DNA of 64,000 nucleotides from JANQHS01 sp965227315 (GTDB lineage: Bacteria > Bacteroidota > Bacteroidia > Cytophagales > CCMP332), in the NCBI GenBank assembly GCA_965227315.1, contig OZ245737.1, positions 2,046,001-2,110,000 on the forward strand. Reading direction: 5' to 3'. The position numbers and the translations under genes are program-made. Shown here piece by piece: positions 35,303-43,975 of the stretch. Position 1 is the first letter of the stretch; the number at the start of each line of letters is the position of its first letter. The notes beneath the pieces were generated by a model. The model was not told the origin of the DNA. It saw nothing but the letters and a program-made list of their open reading frames with translations, and ran no database searches.

Positions 35303-37723
35303 CTAATCTTCAGTTTCCGGGGAGATCTGCGATTTCCCAACCTCGATCTGCTGAAGATCAATTTCTTCATCTTCCTGCTCAAAATAGAACTCATCATAGT
35401 TCTCAATGAGGGGGTGGACGGTTGTTGATTTGATGCCTTTATCGAAGGTCAAAAGAAGTGTTGGCAGGAAGATCAGATTGATCAGGAGTGCATTGAGCAA
35501 TGTTAGTGAAGTCAGAATACCCAGAGCTACTGTACCGCCAAAATCGGAAAAGCTAAAAATGATAAATCCGGCGAACAGCACTATGGATGTGTAGAACATA
35601 CTAGACCCTGTTTCTCTCAAACTGATGGTAACGGCTCTGGAAATGAAGTTGTCATGCGTAAGCAATTCCTGCCTGTATTTGGCCAAAAAGTGAATGGAGT
35701 CGTCGACACTGATTCCAAAAGCGATGCTAAAGATCAATGCGGTGCTGGGCTTCAGGGGGATCTGAAAGAATCCCATGATACCTGCGGTGATGATCAGTGG
35801 TATGAAATTGGGTATGACCGAGATCAGGATCATCCTGACCGATTGAAAAAGCATGGCCATGATCAGGGCGATCAGGAAAAAGGCGATCACCATGGTTTGC
35901 ATCAGATTTCTGATCAGATAACTATTTCCCTTGATGAACAGCAGTGTGGTTCCGGTGATCACCGCGCTCATATCGGTACCATCGAAGATCTCGTCGATTT
36001 TCGGCATGATGATATGCTGGACCAGATTGTCCATTTTTTGTGAGCCGAGATCCGCTACACGCAGAGAGATCCTCATTTTTTGTTGCGCGGTGTCGGAAAA
36101 TGCATTCAATAATTCTTCTCCCTCTCCTGTGTTTTTTAGGTATTTTCTGAGAAATAGCGCATCTCTTCTGGAAGGAAGTACAAAGGTTCCGGGGGTCTCC
36201 TTGTAGTAAGCGAAATTTACAGCCTTGGTGAATTGGGTCAGCGACACCGGACTCGAAACCCCGGGAAGCGTGACAAGAAACTCTTCAAGCTGATCGGTTT
36301 TTTCCAGATTTTTTACATTCTGAACACCTTTTCTTTTTCCCGTGTCAACCACGATTTCCAGGGGCATGATCCCGGCGAATCGGGATTCAAAAAATTCGAG
36401 ATCCTGAATGATGGAGCTGTTGTTTGGCAGATCATCAACCATAAAGGAGATCGCCTGGATCTTGGTCATTCCATAAATAGAGATCAGCACCGTGATCAGT
36501 GTCAGAATATATACACTTTTCCTGTATTTATGTACCAGTATATCGCAGATCTCAAGAAAGCCATTGATGAATTTGAACCCGAGATGTTTCAGGTGCTTCG
36601 GTTTGGGTTTGGGAAGAAGGGAAAAGATCCCGGGGATCAGAATGATCGATACGATAAAGGTTGCCAGAATGTTGATTCCCGCGACCAGGCCGAATTCCTG
36701 AAGGATACGGATATTGGTAAAAGCCAGAACTACGAATCCGATGGCTGTTGTGAAATTCGTGATCAGGGTGACGATACCGATCTTCCTGATGATCCTTTCC
36801 AAGGCGAGGAATTTTTGTCCATGCCGACTGAATTCCTGGTGAAACTTATTGATCAGGTAAATGGAATTCGGAATCCCAATCACCACAATGATGGGTGGGA
36901 GCAGCGCCGTAAGAAGGGTCATTTTATAACCCAAGAGCACGATCGTGCCCATAGTCCAGACAACCACGACACCAATGATGATCAGCGGAACGGCTACTGC
37001 CGTCAGAGACCGGAAGAACAACCAAAGGATCAGAGCGCAGACAAGCAACGAAATAGAAAGGAAGAGAACGAATTCCTCCTTGACCCGGTTGGCCACCTCG
37101 GAACGAACGTATGGTATGCCTGCAAAATGAAGTTCGATCCCGGTGACTTCGGCGAATTGATTAGAGGTTTCCGTGATGTCGTGGATCAACCTGTCCCGGT
37201 CGCTGGTATGAATGATCTCAGTATCCAGGGTCATGATCAATAAAATGGCGCCATCCTCGCTAAAAAGCTGTCCTTTATACATTTCAAGGCCTTCAAGAAC
37301 CTTGAAAAGACTGTCCAATTGCTCTTGATCATTGATGTCCGCCGGGAACAGGACCTGGCGATCAAACTTCTTTTCCGAAGTGTTTTTGATAAAACGTTCT
37401 ACATTGGCGATGGAGATCAGGCCATTGACGCCGTGGATCTTCTGAAGCTCGTTAGAGTAGTACTGAAACCTTTGAAAGGTCTTCAATTCATGGATCTTGT
37501 CATCCTCAAAACCTATCGCAACCACATTCCCGTCCTCACCGAAGATATCCTTGAATTCCGTAAAGTAGATCATCTCCGGATCATCTTCGGGAACCACCTG
37601 CGAAAAGTCATAGGTCATCTCGAGATCCCTCGCATGGTAGCCCATGAATGCCGTGATCAGGGCAAGGAACAGGATCAGGATGACCCTGTATCTAAGGATA
37701 AAATGAGACAGCTCTTTCCACAT
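35303..37723 (-). CDS. MMPL/RND family transporter
   Basis: 806-residue integral membrane protein of the MMPL/RND superfamily. It has the duplicated layout of one transmembrane helix, a large periplasmic loop (~35-215 and ~425-600) and a bundle of five helices, twice. The first bundle contains LLPPIIVVIGIPNSIYLINKFH and the second FSIAFGISVDDSIHFLAKYR, equivalent to the proton-relay helices (Asp residues in GxxxDD). The C-terminal ~45 residues are acidic and cytoplasmic. Homologues export lipids or hydrophobic molecules in exchange for protons; the substrate here is unknown. The box at 37732-37739 lies 8 nt from the ATG, suggesting an almost leaderless message. Confidence 0.92.
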   Translation of the reverse strand: MWKELSHFILRYRVILILFLALITAFMGYHARDLEMTYDFSQVVPEDDPEMIYFTEFKDIFGEDGNVVAIGFEDDKIHELKTFQRFQYYSNELQKIHGVNGLISIANVERFIKNTSEKKFDRQVLFPADINDQEQLDSLFKVLEGLEMYKGQLFSEDGAILLIMTLDTEIIHTSDRDRLIHDITETSNQFAEVTGIELHFAGIPYVRSEVANRVKEEFVLFLSISLLVCALILWLFFRSLTAVAVPLIIIGVVVVWTMGTIVLLGYKMTLLTALLPPIIVVIGIPNSIYLINKFHQEFSRHGQKFLALERIIRKIGIVTLITNFTTAIGFVVLAFTNIRILQEFGLVAGINILATFIVSIILIPGIFSLLPKPKPKHLKHLGFKFINGFLEICDILVHKYRKSVYILTLITVLISIYGMTKIQAISFMVDDLPNNSSIIQDLEFFESRFAGIMPLEIVVDTGKRKGVQNVKNLEKTDQLEEFLVTLPGVSSPVSLTQFTKAVNFAYYKETPGTFVLPSRRDALFLRKYLKNTGEGEELLNAFSDTAQQKMRISLRVADLGSQKMDNLVQHIIMPKIDEIFDGTDMSAVITGTTLLFIKGNSYLIRNLMQTMVIAFFLIALIMAMLFQSVRMILISVIPNFIPLIITAGIMGFFQIPLKPSTALIFSIAFGISVDDSIHFLAKYRQELLTHDNFISRAVTISLRETGSSMFYTSIVLFAGFIIFSFSDFGGTVALGILTSLTLLNALLINLIFLPTLLLTFDKGIKSTTVHPLIENYDEFYFEQEDEEIDLQQIEVGKSQISPETED

Positions 37724-37731
37724 AAAGGCTG

Positions 37732-37739
37732 CAAAAATA
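37732..37739 (-). promoter_or_regulatory. TAnnTTTG box 8 nt from the MMPL gene start
   Basis: TATTTTTG on the minus strand. Since transcripts start roughly 5-8 nt after this element in Bacteroidota, the message would begin at or near the initiation codon. Confidence 0.5.
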
Positions 37740-37865
37740 AGTGCTTTTCTATGATTGAATGATGGATTACTTTCAACTCCTCACTTGGTCTGTGATCATC
37801 CATGGATGATTCCATTTTTTTTGTTGAGTTCAAGGTGTAATTTTCTGCAATGAATTGACCTGTCT

Positions 37866-39797
37866 ATGGGAGATCTGAACGTAAAACTCGTCTCGAACCA
37901 AAAAGAACTCAATGATTTCACCAAGTACCTGTTGAAGGACCTTCAGGCCCTGGAGTACATGCTTGAAAACGATTGGTTCGAAAAAAGTCCGATACATTTT
38001 GGGGCAGAGCAGGAAATGTGCATCATCGATGAACACTATAAGCCTGCTCCTGTCGCAATGGACCTGCTCAAAAACCTCGACGATGATCTTTTTACCACTG
38101 AGCTGGCCAGGTTTAATATTGAGGCCAATATTCCACCGCTGGAATTAAAGGGAGGAAATTTTGACAAACTTGAAGAGATCCTCTATGATCTTCTCGATAC
38201 GGCGCGAGCAGAAGCAAATAAGATCAATTCGGATATCGTTCTTTCAGGGATCCTCCCAACGATTAGAAAATTTGATCTGGATCTTGAGAACCTCACCCCG
38301 CTTGACCGCTATCATGCCCTGGTCAAGGCTATTAACAAACTGCGGGGAAAGATCTATGAATTGAGAATATCAGGCGTTGATGAATTGAATATCAAGCATG
38401 ATTCGGCCATGCTGGAAGCCTGCAATACCAGCTTTCAGGTTCACCTTCAGGTGGCGCCAAGTGAATTTGTCAAACTCTATAACATCTCGCAGGTCCTCAC
38501 AGCACCAGTGATGGCCATAGCATCCAATTCTCCTCTTTTATTCGGAAAAAGGCTTTGGACAGAGACCAGGGTTGCCCTCTTTCAGCAGTCGGTCGATACT
38601 CGTATCACCTCCGAACATCTTCGTGATAGAAGCCCCAGAGTAACTTTCGGCGACAAGTGGCTTGAGAAATCGATTGTCGAATTATACAAGGAAGACATCG
38701 TGAGATTCAAGGTCATGTTGATGACCAAGGTAGACGAGGATGTTTTCGATTTGATCAAAAAATCGACCACGCCAAGGCTAAGGGCATTGATGATCCATAA
38801 TTCGACGGTCTATCGCTGGAACAGGCCATGTTATGGGATCTCTCCTTCAGGTAAGCCGCACCTGAGGATTGAGAATCGTGCATTGCCTGCGGGCCCCTCC
38901 ATTCTGGATGAGGTGGCCAATTCAGCTTTTTGGATCGGACTGATGGTAGCATTCGGGGATAAATACCGTGACATAACAAGTCATATTGAATTCGATGAAG
39001 CGAAGTCAAACTTTGTCAATGTGGCAAGGGTGGGTATGGATGCCAAACTCACCTGGTTGAATGGAAAAAAGATCGTCCCACAGGATTTGATCCTGAAGGA
39101 TCTACTTCCAATGGCCAGGGAAGGGTTAAGCAAAAAGAAAGTCAAAAAGGAATCTATCGACAGGCTTATGACGGTCATAGAAGAAAGGGCAATGGTGAGA
39201 AAGACCGGGTCTTCCTGGTTGGTGTCTTCCTATGCCAATCTTCTCAAAGCCTCATCCAGAGAAGAAGCTTCCATCGCTTTGACGGCATCTCTTGTCGAGA
39301 GACAGAAAAGCAAATTGCCTGTCCACCAATGGGAGGCGGCGAAGATCAGCGATATCAAGACCTGGCAGCATACGTCCCTAATCGCCGAGGAGTTTATGAC
39401 AACCGACCTGTTTACCATAGTGAATGATGACATTCCGGAAATGGTTGCAGAGATCATGGATTGGAAGAAGATCAGATATATGCCTGTCGAAGATGAAAAA
39501 GGAAAACTGATCGGGCTCATATCTTCGAGAATGTTACTTCGGTATTTTTGCACAGTTCATCAAAATAAGGACAAGGGCAAATCCAAAAGCGTGAAGGACC
39601 TGATGATCAGGGATCCATTATTTGTGCCTCCCGAAACTCCGGTTTTGGAAGTCATGGAGATCATGAAAAAAAATAAAATCGGATGTTTGCCCGTTGTTAA
39701 AAATTCAAAGTTGGTGGGGATTATCACTGAAGAAAACTTTTTGAATCTTACTGCCAGCTTGCTAACCCGTTTAGGTCAAAGCAACAAGAAGAATTGA
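37866..39797 (+). CDS. GCS2-type carboxylate-amine ligase fused to a CBS domain pair
   Basis: 643-residue cytoplasmic protein. Residues ~35-430 resemble the GCS2 glutamate-cysteine ligase/carboxylate-amine ligase family, with HFGAEQEMCIID (metal/substrate Glu residues), FNIEANIPPLEL and HLRIENRALPAGPS, the late active-site strand. Residues ~505-640 are two CBS motifs (EEFMTTDLFTIV...GLISSRMLLRYF and VKDLMIRDPLFVP...GIITEENFLNL), likely to bind adenine nucleotides and regulate the ligase. Members condense an amino group with the gamma-carboxylate of glutamate or analogues; the substrate here is unknown. The stop overlaps the next gene by 4 nt (TTGA), coupling it to an aspartoacylase-type hydrolase. 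Confidence 0.85.
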   Translation: MGDLNVKLVSNQKELNDFTKYLLKDLQALEYMLENDWFEKSPIHFGAEQEMCIIDEHYKPAPVAMDLLKNLDDDLFTTELARFNIEANIPPLELKGGNFDKLEEILYDLLDTARAEANKINSDIVLSGILPTIRKFDLDLENLTPLDRYHALVKAINKLRGKIYELRISGVDELNIKHDSAMLEACNTSFQVHLQVAPSEFVKLYNISQVLTAPVMAIASNSPLLFGKRLWTETRVALFQQSVDTRITSEHLRDRSPRVTFGDKWLEKSIVELYKEDIVRFKVMLMTKVDEDVFDLIKKSTTPRLRALMIHNSTVYRWNRPCYGISPSGKPHLRIENRALPAGPSILDEVANSAFWIGLMVAFGDKYRDITSHIEFDEAKSNFVNVARVGMDAKLTWLNGKKIVPQDLILKDLLPMAREGLSKKKVKKESIDRLMTVIEERAMVRKTGSSWLVSSYANLLKASSREEASIALTASLVERQKSKLPVHQWEAAKISDIKTWQHTSLIAEEFMTTDLFTIVNDDIPEMVAEIMDWKKIRYMPVEDEKGKLIGLISSRMLLRYFCTVHQNKDKGKSKSVKDLMIRDPLFVPPETPVLEVMEIMKKNKIGCLPVVKNSKLVGIITEENFLNLTASLLTRLGQSNKKN

Positions 39798-40708
39798 ATC
39801 CTGATCGATTAATTGGAAAAGTAGAAGGAGAGTACCCGGGGCCGCTGGTGATCGTCATTGGTGGACTGCATGGGAATGAGAATTCGGGAGTGGAGGCATT
39901 GCTCCAGGTTTTTGAGGTCATTGAAAAGGACCGAATCCCGATCATGGGCAAATTCGTAGGGCTCAGAGGGAATATTGCGGCCCTTGAGGATAACCTTAGG
40001 TTTGTCGATTATGACATGAACCGATGTTGGTATGACCACCATATTCATGCCCTCAAATTTGGTCAGGCGGGTAGAAGAAGTTCAGAAGATGAAGAAGTAC
40101 TGGACCTTCTTGAATGGATCCAGGAGGAGTCTGTTGGTCAATACACGCAGAAAGTGATGATGGATCTTCATGCTACATCCTCCGAAAACGGGGTTTTTTT
40201 AGTCATACCCCAGGAAGAAAAGAACCTCAGTATCCCCAAATCGATGAAGATCCCGATCATCTTTGGCCTCGAGAAGAAAATTGGCGGTACCCTATTGAAC
40301 TATTTCCCGAATGAAGATTTTGTTTCATTCGCCTTTGAAGGGGGAGTCATTGGTTCGGATATCGCCGTGAAACTTCATAGGACGGGTATTTGGGATGTAT
40401 TATATGCCAGCGGAAGCATTCAGGTAGAGCGGGAGGAAAGGCACCATGATGTGATGGAATACATCAGGAATGATCATATGCCACACCCCGGAAGGGTTTC
40501 TGTCCTCTATCGCCATGCTATCAACCGGCAGGATAATTTCAAGATGCTGCCCGGGTTTTCCAATTTTCAGAAGGTCAAGGCAGGAGAAGTGCTCGCTCAG
40601 GATAATTCCGGTGAGATCACGAGTCCGTTTGACGGGTTGCTGATCATGCCCTTGTACCAGGATTCGGGAAACGACGGCTTCTTTATTGCAGAGGAGATCC
40701 TCGATTAG
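39794..40708 (+). CDS. Succinylglutamate desuccinylase/aspartoacylase family hydrolase, TTG start
   Basis: 304-residue zinc carboxypeptidase-like protein of the AstE/AspA branch of M14. Zinc ligands are visible as HGNE (His26, Glu29) and DLHAT (His126), with the substrate-binding DMNR motif (74-77). The C-terminal domain (~220-304) has GEVLAQDNSGEITSPFDG, the biotinyl-lipoyl-like beta lobe typical of the family. It would remove an acyl or amino-acyl group from an amide. The start must be TTG at 39794 because no ATG or GTG precedes the active-site motif; the TTGA overlap shows coupling to the GCS2-CBS ligase, suggesting paired synthesis and hydrolysis of the same amide bond. Confidence 0.88.
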   Translation: MNPDRLIGKVEGEYPGPLVIVIGGLHGNENSGVEALLQVFEVIEKDRIPIMGKFVGLRGNIAALEDNLRFVDYDMNRCWYDHHIHALKFGQAGRRSSEDEEVLDLLEWIQEESVGQYTQKVMMDLHATSSENGVFLVIPQEEKNLSIPKSMKIPIIFGLEKKIGGTLLNYFPNEDFVSFAFEGGVIGSDIAVKLHRTGIWDVLYASGSIQVEREERHHDVMEYIRNDHMPHPGRVSVLYRHAINRQDNFKMLPGFSNFQKVKAGEVLAQDNSGEITSPFDGLLIMPLYQDSGNDGFFIAEEILD

Positions 40709-40835
40709 CTCGTTTTCAGGCCCATTTCCAATATTTCCCGATTCAGACAGGTTTTTTCCCGTTTCGTCGGAATCTCATTGTCCGCTTGATCAGTTCATGC
40801 CACCTTTGGATCATTGGAGGTCAAATTAAACTAGA

Positions 40836-42110
40836 ATGAAAGTCCTTTTACGCACAAGCTTTTTCCTTTCCCTTGCAACTTTTCTACCCCTTTCACAGTC
40901 ATTCAGTCAGAATGACGAGGGGTTTATCTACGGAGAAGTGACAACAGTAGACGATCAGAAATTTAAGGGAGCCCTTAGGTGGGGGTCCGAAGAAACCTTC
41001 TGGACGGATATTTTCAATTCGCGGAAGGTGGAGAACCCTTATGCTCCCTTATGTAAGTCGGCGGTTTGGCATGACCATGCTATGGCCGAAGAACAGGAAA
41101 AGCAGAAGGATAAGGATTATGATTTCATGTATGTCTGGAAGGACAAGGACAAGAACAAGTACGGCTATTATTTCCCTGCAAATATCCACCAGTTTGCGAT
41201 TCAATTTGGAGATATGAACAGCCTTGAAATGGTGGATCGCTCCACTGTCAAAATTATTTTTAAGGATAACTCCGACCTGGAGGTCGTCGGAGGGTCCAAT
41301 GACATTGGAGCGAAAATTATTGTGTTGGATGAGGAGCTTGGAGAGGTGGGAATCCGTTGGGACAGGATCGCGAAGGTGGATTTTATGGAAACCCCCAAGA
41401 GCCTGGATTCGAAACCCGGGGACCCGCTTTATGGAAGCGTGAAAACAATAAGAGGGGATTTTAAGGGTTTTATTCAATGGGATCATGAGGAATGTCTCAG
41501 CGTCGATAAACTCGATGGCAGCAATCAGAATGGTAAGATGAGCATCGAAATGGGTAAGATCAAAAGCATTGAACGCTATGCGCGAGGGGTGAAGGTCACC
41601 TTGAATTCAGGCCGGGAAGTAACTCTTGAAAACTCTAACGATGTGAACTCTTCCAACCGCGGTGTCGTGGTCAAGAATGACGAGATCGGCAAGGTGCTCA
41701 TTGAATGGAGTGAATTCGAATCTGCCACATTCGAACCCGCACCGAATTCCGGCCCCGGCTACTCAAGTTTTACCAAGCCGGCACGGCTTCAGGGAACGGT
41801 AAGGACCTTTGATGACAGGGACTTCACCGGCATCCTGATCTACGATGTCGATGAGGCCTATGACTATGAGTTATTGGAAGGCAAAGACTACAATATTGAG
41901 TACAATATCCCATTCAGGAAGATCGATAAAATAGTGCCAAAGAACTATAACTATTCCTTAATCTATCTGAAAAGTGGAGGTGATCTGCTCTTGGGTGATT
42001 TGCAGGACGTAAGTGATAGAAATGATGGAATACTGGTTTTAAAATCCCCTGAAGATGAAGAGCCAGTATACATTCCTTGGAAAAAAATCAAGGAAGTGGA
42101 CTTCAAGTAG
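40836..42110 (+). CDS. Exported protein of three repeated beta modules, unknown function
   Basis: 424-residue protein with a signal peptide (~1-25, SFSQ). I do not recognise the family. Three divergent copies of a two-part unit cover almost the whole mature protein: 31-183, 198-299 and 318-423. Part A begins with a G-x-V-x-T-(x2-3)-D-x-x-F-x-G-x-(L/I)-x-(W/Y) strand pair (GEVTTVDDQKFKGALRW, GSVKTIRGDFKGFIQW, GTVRTFDDRDFTGILIY); part B has a V-x-(I/V)-x-(F/L) strand, an N-D or D-x-x-D turn, a G(I/V)(L/V)V strand and an end of W-x-(K/R/E)-(I/F)-x-x-x-x-F. The first copy has a ~50-residue Lys/Asp-rich insertion. Located 39 nt before a LytS-type kinase gene. Confidence 0.75.
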   Translation: MKVLLRTSFFLSLATFLPLSQSFSQNDEGFIYGEVTTVDDQKFKGALRWGSEETFWTDIFNSRKVENPYAPLCKSAVWHDHAMAEEQEKQKDKDYDFMYVWKDKDKNKYGYYFPANIHQFAIQFGDMNSLEMVDRSTVKIIFKDNSDLEVVGGSNDIGAKIIVLDEELGEVGIRWDRIAKVDFMETPKSLDSKPGDPLYGSVKTIRGDFKGFIQWDHEECLSVDKLDGSNQNGKMSIEMGKIKSIERYARGVKVTLNSGREVTLENSNDVNSSNRGVVVKNDEIGKVLIEWSEFESATFEPAPNSGPGYSSFTKPARLQGTVRTFDDRDFTGILIYDVDEAYDYELLEGKDYNIEYNIPFRKIDKIVPKNYNYSLIYLKSGGDLLLGDLQDVSDRNDGILVLKSPEDEEPVYIPWKKIKEVDFK

Positions 42111-42111
42111 C

Positions 42112-42126
42112 AGGGTTTCCAACCCT
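42112..42126 (+). terminator. Short hairpin between the repeat protein and kinase genes
   Basis: AGGGTT-TCC-AACCCT is a perfect 6-bp stem with a 3-nt loop immediately after the stop codon. There is no T-run behind it, so it may be an mRNA 3'-end stabiliser or weak attenuator rather than a full terminator. Confidence 0.35.
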
Positions 42127-42149
42127 CGCTATTTGATGTTTCTGCTGCT

Positions 42150-43211
42150 ATGACGAATTGGATATACAATACCCCGAACTACATGAAGGCCGAGAGGTCC
42201 CGTGTCGGGGTATGGCTTATTGTGGGGGTGGTTTGTGTTGGTCTGTTTATGGCTGTGGGCTCGTTTCTTGTTGCCGAGAACAAGATCGAGCCCATATACC
42301 TTACCGTCTTTTTCTGGATCATCAATGTGATCATCCTTATTTGGTTTGGCAACCGCTGGATATCCAAGTGGCTTGATGTCAAATACCCTTGGGGAGAGTA
42401 TGTATCCAAAAGGTTCTTCTCCCAGCTGGCTTTCAGCGGAATCTATTCGCTGGTCATTATTAACCTGACCTATTATTTGTACAGGCTGTTCTTTACCAAG
42501 GGGAGTCCTGATTTTGACCAGTACGCCGTAATGAATATTTACGGATTGCTATTTGTTCTTCCCGCCATTTCCATCTCCTTTGGTATCTATTTCATGCAGC
42601 AATGGAAGAAGAGCAAACTCCGTGAAGAGCAACTGGAAAGGGAAAGGATCTCTACACAGTTGGAATCCCTGAAAAGCCATCTCGATCCCCATTTTCTGTT
42701 TAACAACCTCAATATCCTTTCAGGACTGATCGGCAGGGATGAGAAAACCGCCAGGTCGTTCCTTGAAAGTTTCTCCGAGGTCTATCGCTATGTTTTACAG
42801 TTCAAAAAGGAAGAAATCGTCCCCTTGGAGGATGAGTTGAGTTTTCTAGACTCCTATCTAAACCTGCTGAATGTTCGTTTTAAAGATTCGCTGATCGTGC
42901 AGAAGGATATAAGTGGTGCTGAAGACTACCATATTTTGCCCCAGGCCCTTCAGATACTCATAGAAAATGTGATCAAGCATAATTCCCTTTCTCCCGAAGA
43001 ACCTCTTCAACTTGAGATCTTAAAAGAAGATGACTACATCATTATCCGAAACAATATCCAAAGAAAAACGAGCGATGTTCGCTCTTTGGGCACCGGGCTT
43101 GAAAATGTGAGAAAAAGGTTACAGTATTTGACGGATAAAGAACTGGAGGTCATGGATATCGAATCTCACTTTATTGTTAAATTACCCCTGGTCAATCTTG
43201 AAAAGATATGA
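42150..43211 (+). CDS. LytS/YehU-type sensor histidine kinase (PF06580)
   Basis: 353-residue membrane sensor kinase. Four transmembrane helices fill residues ~20-150 with no large extracytoplasmic domain, so sensing is probably within the membrane. A short coiled-coil (RQEQL-like, ~155-170) leads to the histidine kinase box SHLDPHFLFNNLN with phosphoacceptor His181. The HATPase_c region has IENVIKHN (N box) and GTGLENVRKRL (G box). It overlaps the LytTR response regulator gene by 4 nt (ATGA), forming a two-component system. Confidence 0.92.
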   Translation: MTNWIYNTPNYMKAERSRVGVWLIVGVVCVGLFMAVGSFLVAENKIEPIYLTVFFWIINVIILIWFGNRWISKWLDVKYPWGEYVSKRFFSQLAFSGIYSLVIINLTYYLYRLFFTKGSPDFDQYAVMNIYGLLFVLPAISISFGIYFMQQWKKSKLREEQLERERISTQLESLKSHLDPHFLFNNLNILSGLIGRDEKTARSFLESFSEVYRYVLQFKKEEIVPLEDELSFLDSYLNLLNVRFKDSLIVQKDISGAEDYHILPQALQILIENVIKHNSLSPEEPLQLEILKEDDYIIIRNNIQRKTSDVRSLGTGLENVRKRLQYLTDKELEVMDIESHFIVKLPLVNLEKI

Positions 43212-43975
43212 GGATTCTCCTTCTGGAGGACGAAGAAATCGCTGCCAACCACCTTCTTTCCATTCTTAAGAAAGCGCGCCCCGATTGGGAGTTTCTGGGG
43301 GTGATCCCCTCGGTGAAGGAAGGTGTCAGGTGGTTTGCGGAAAACCCCGAACCAGATCTTGTATTCTCGGATATCCAGCTTCAGGATGGCCTGAGCTTCG
43401 ATGTTTTCAAGGAAGCCGATCTCAAAAGCCCTATCATTTTCACCACCGCTTATGACCAATACGCGATCCGGGCATTTGAGGTCACCAGCGTCGACTATCT
43501 GCTTAAACCCATTCGGGAAACAAAGGTATTGGAGGCTTTAAGCAAGATTGAAAGTCTTGGAGAGCTGGCTAATAAGGAGGGAGGCAAATTTGATGTGAGC
43601 CAGTTGGTGAATCTGATCAATGACCGTACGGATCATTATAAGTCGAGGTTTTTGGTCAAGGGACCGAACAAGATCGTATCGATCAAAACATCTCAGATCG
43701 CTTATTTTCATTCCAAGAACAAACTGACCTATCTGGTGACCCATGATGATGGAAAATTCCCGGTTGACTACTCTCTCGACGACCTGGATTCAATACTGGA
43801 TCCCAAGGACTTTTTTCGTGTCAACAGGGCATATATCATTCGCCTGGATGCAGCATCTGAAATCAAGCCGTATTTCAAGGGAAGGTTGAGGATACATCTG
43901 GACCCTGATCCCGGAGAAGAGGTGATCGTGAGCACTGAGAGAAGCGCACAGTTCAAGTCTTGGCTTGATCAATGA
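43208..43975 (+). CDS. LytTR-family response regulator
   Basis: 255-residue response regulator: receiver domain (1-120) with Glu7-Asp8-Glu9 acidic pocket, phosphoacceptor Asp55 in VFSDIQL, Thr in FTTAYD and Lys in YLLKPI; then a LytTR DNA-binding domain (~150-255) containing FFRVNRAYIIRLDA, which is the conserved core of this family. It is the cognate partner of the overlapping kinase gene. Target genes cannot be read from the window, but the upstream repeat protein and downstream transglutaminase-like gene are candidates by location. The end overlaps the convergent gene by 7 nt. Confidence 0.93.
   Translation: MRILLLEDEEIAANHLLSILKKARPDWEFLGVIPSVKEGVRWFAENPEPDLVFSDIQLQDGLSFDVFKEADLKSPIIFTTAYDQYAIRAFEVTSVDYLLKPIRETKVLEALSKIESLGELANKEGGKFDVSQLVNLINDRTDHYKSRFLVKGPNKIVSIKTSQIAYFHSKNKLTYLVTHDDGKFPVDYSLDDLDSILDPKDFFRVNRAYIIRLDAASEIKPYFKGRLRIHLDPDPGEEVIVSTERSAQFKSWLDQ

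Noticed and set aside
36233..37243. 336-codon open frame on the plus strand opposite the MMPL exporter gene
   Set aside because: Low-complexity, charge-rich (Asp/Gln/Arg) translation with no fold or family; it mirrors codon bias of the conserved exporter gene on the other strand.
37838..37845. TAATTTTC as a promoter box before the GCS2-CBS gene
   Set aside because: Mismatch at the invariant final G and no well-spaced -33 element, although the 20-nt distance to the ATG would fit.
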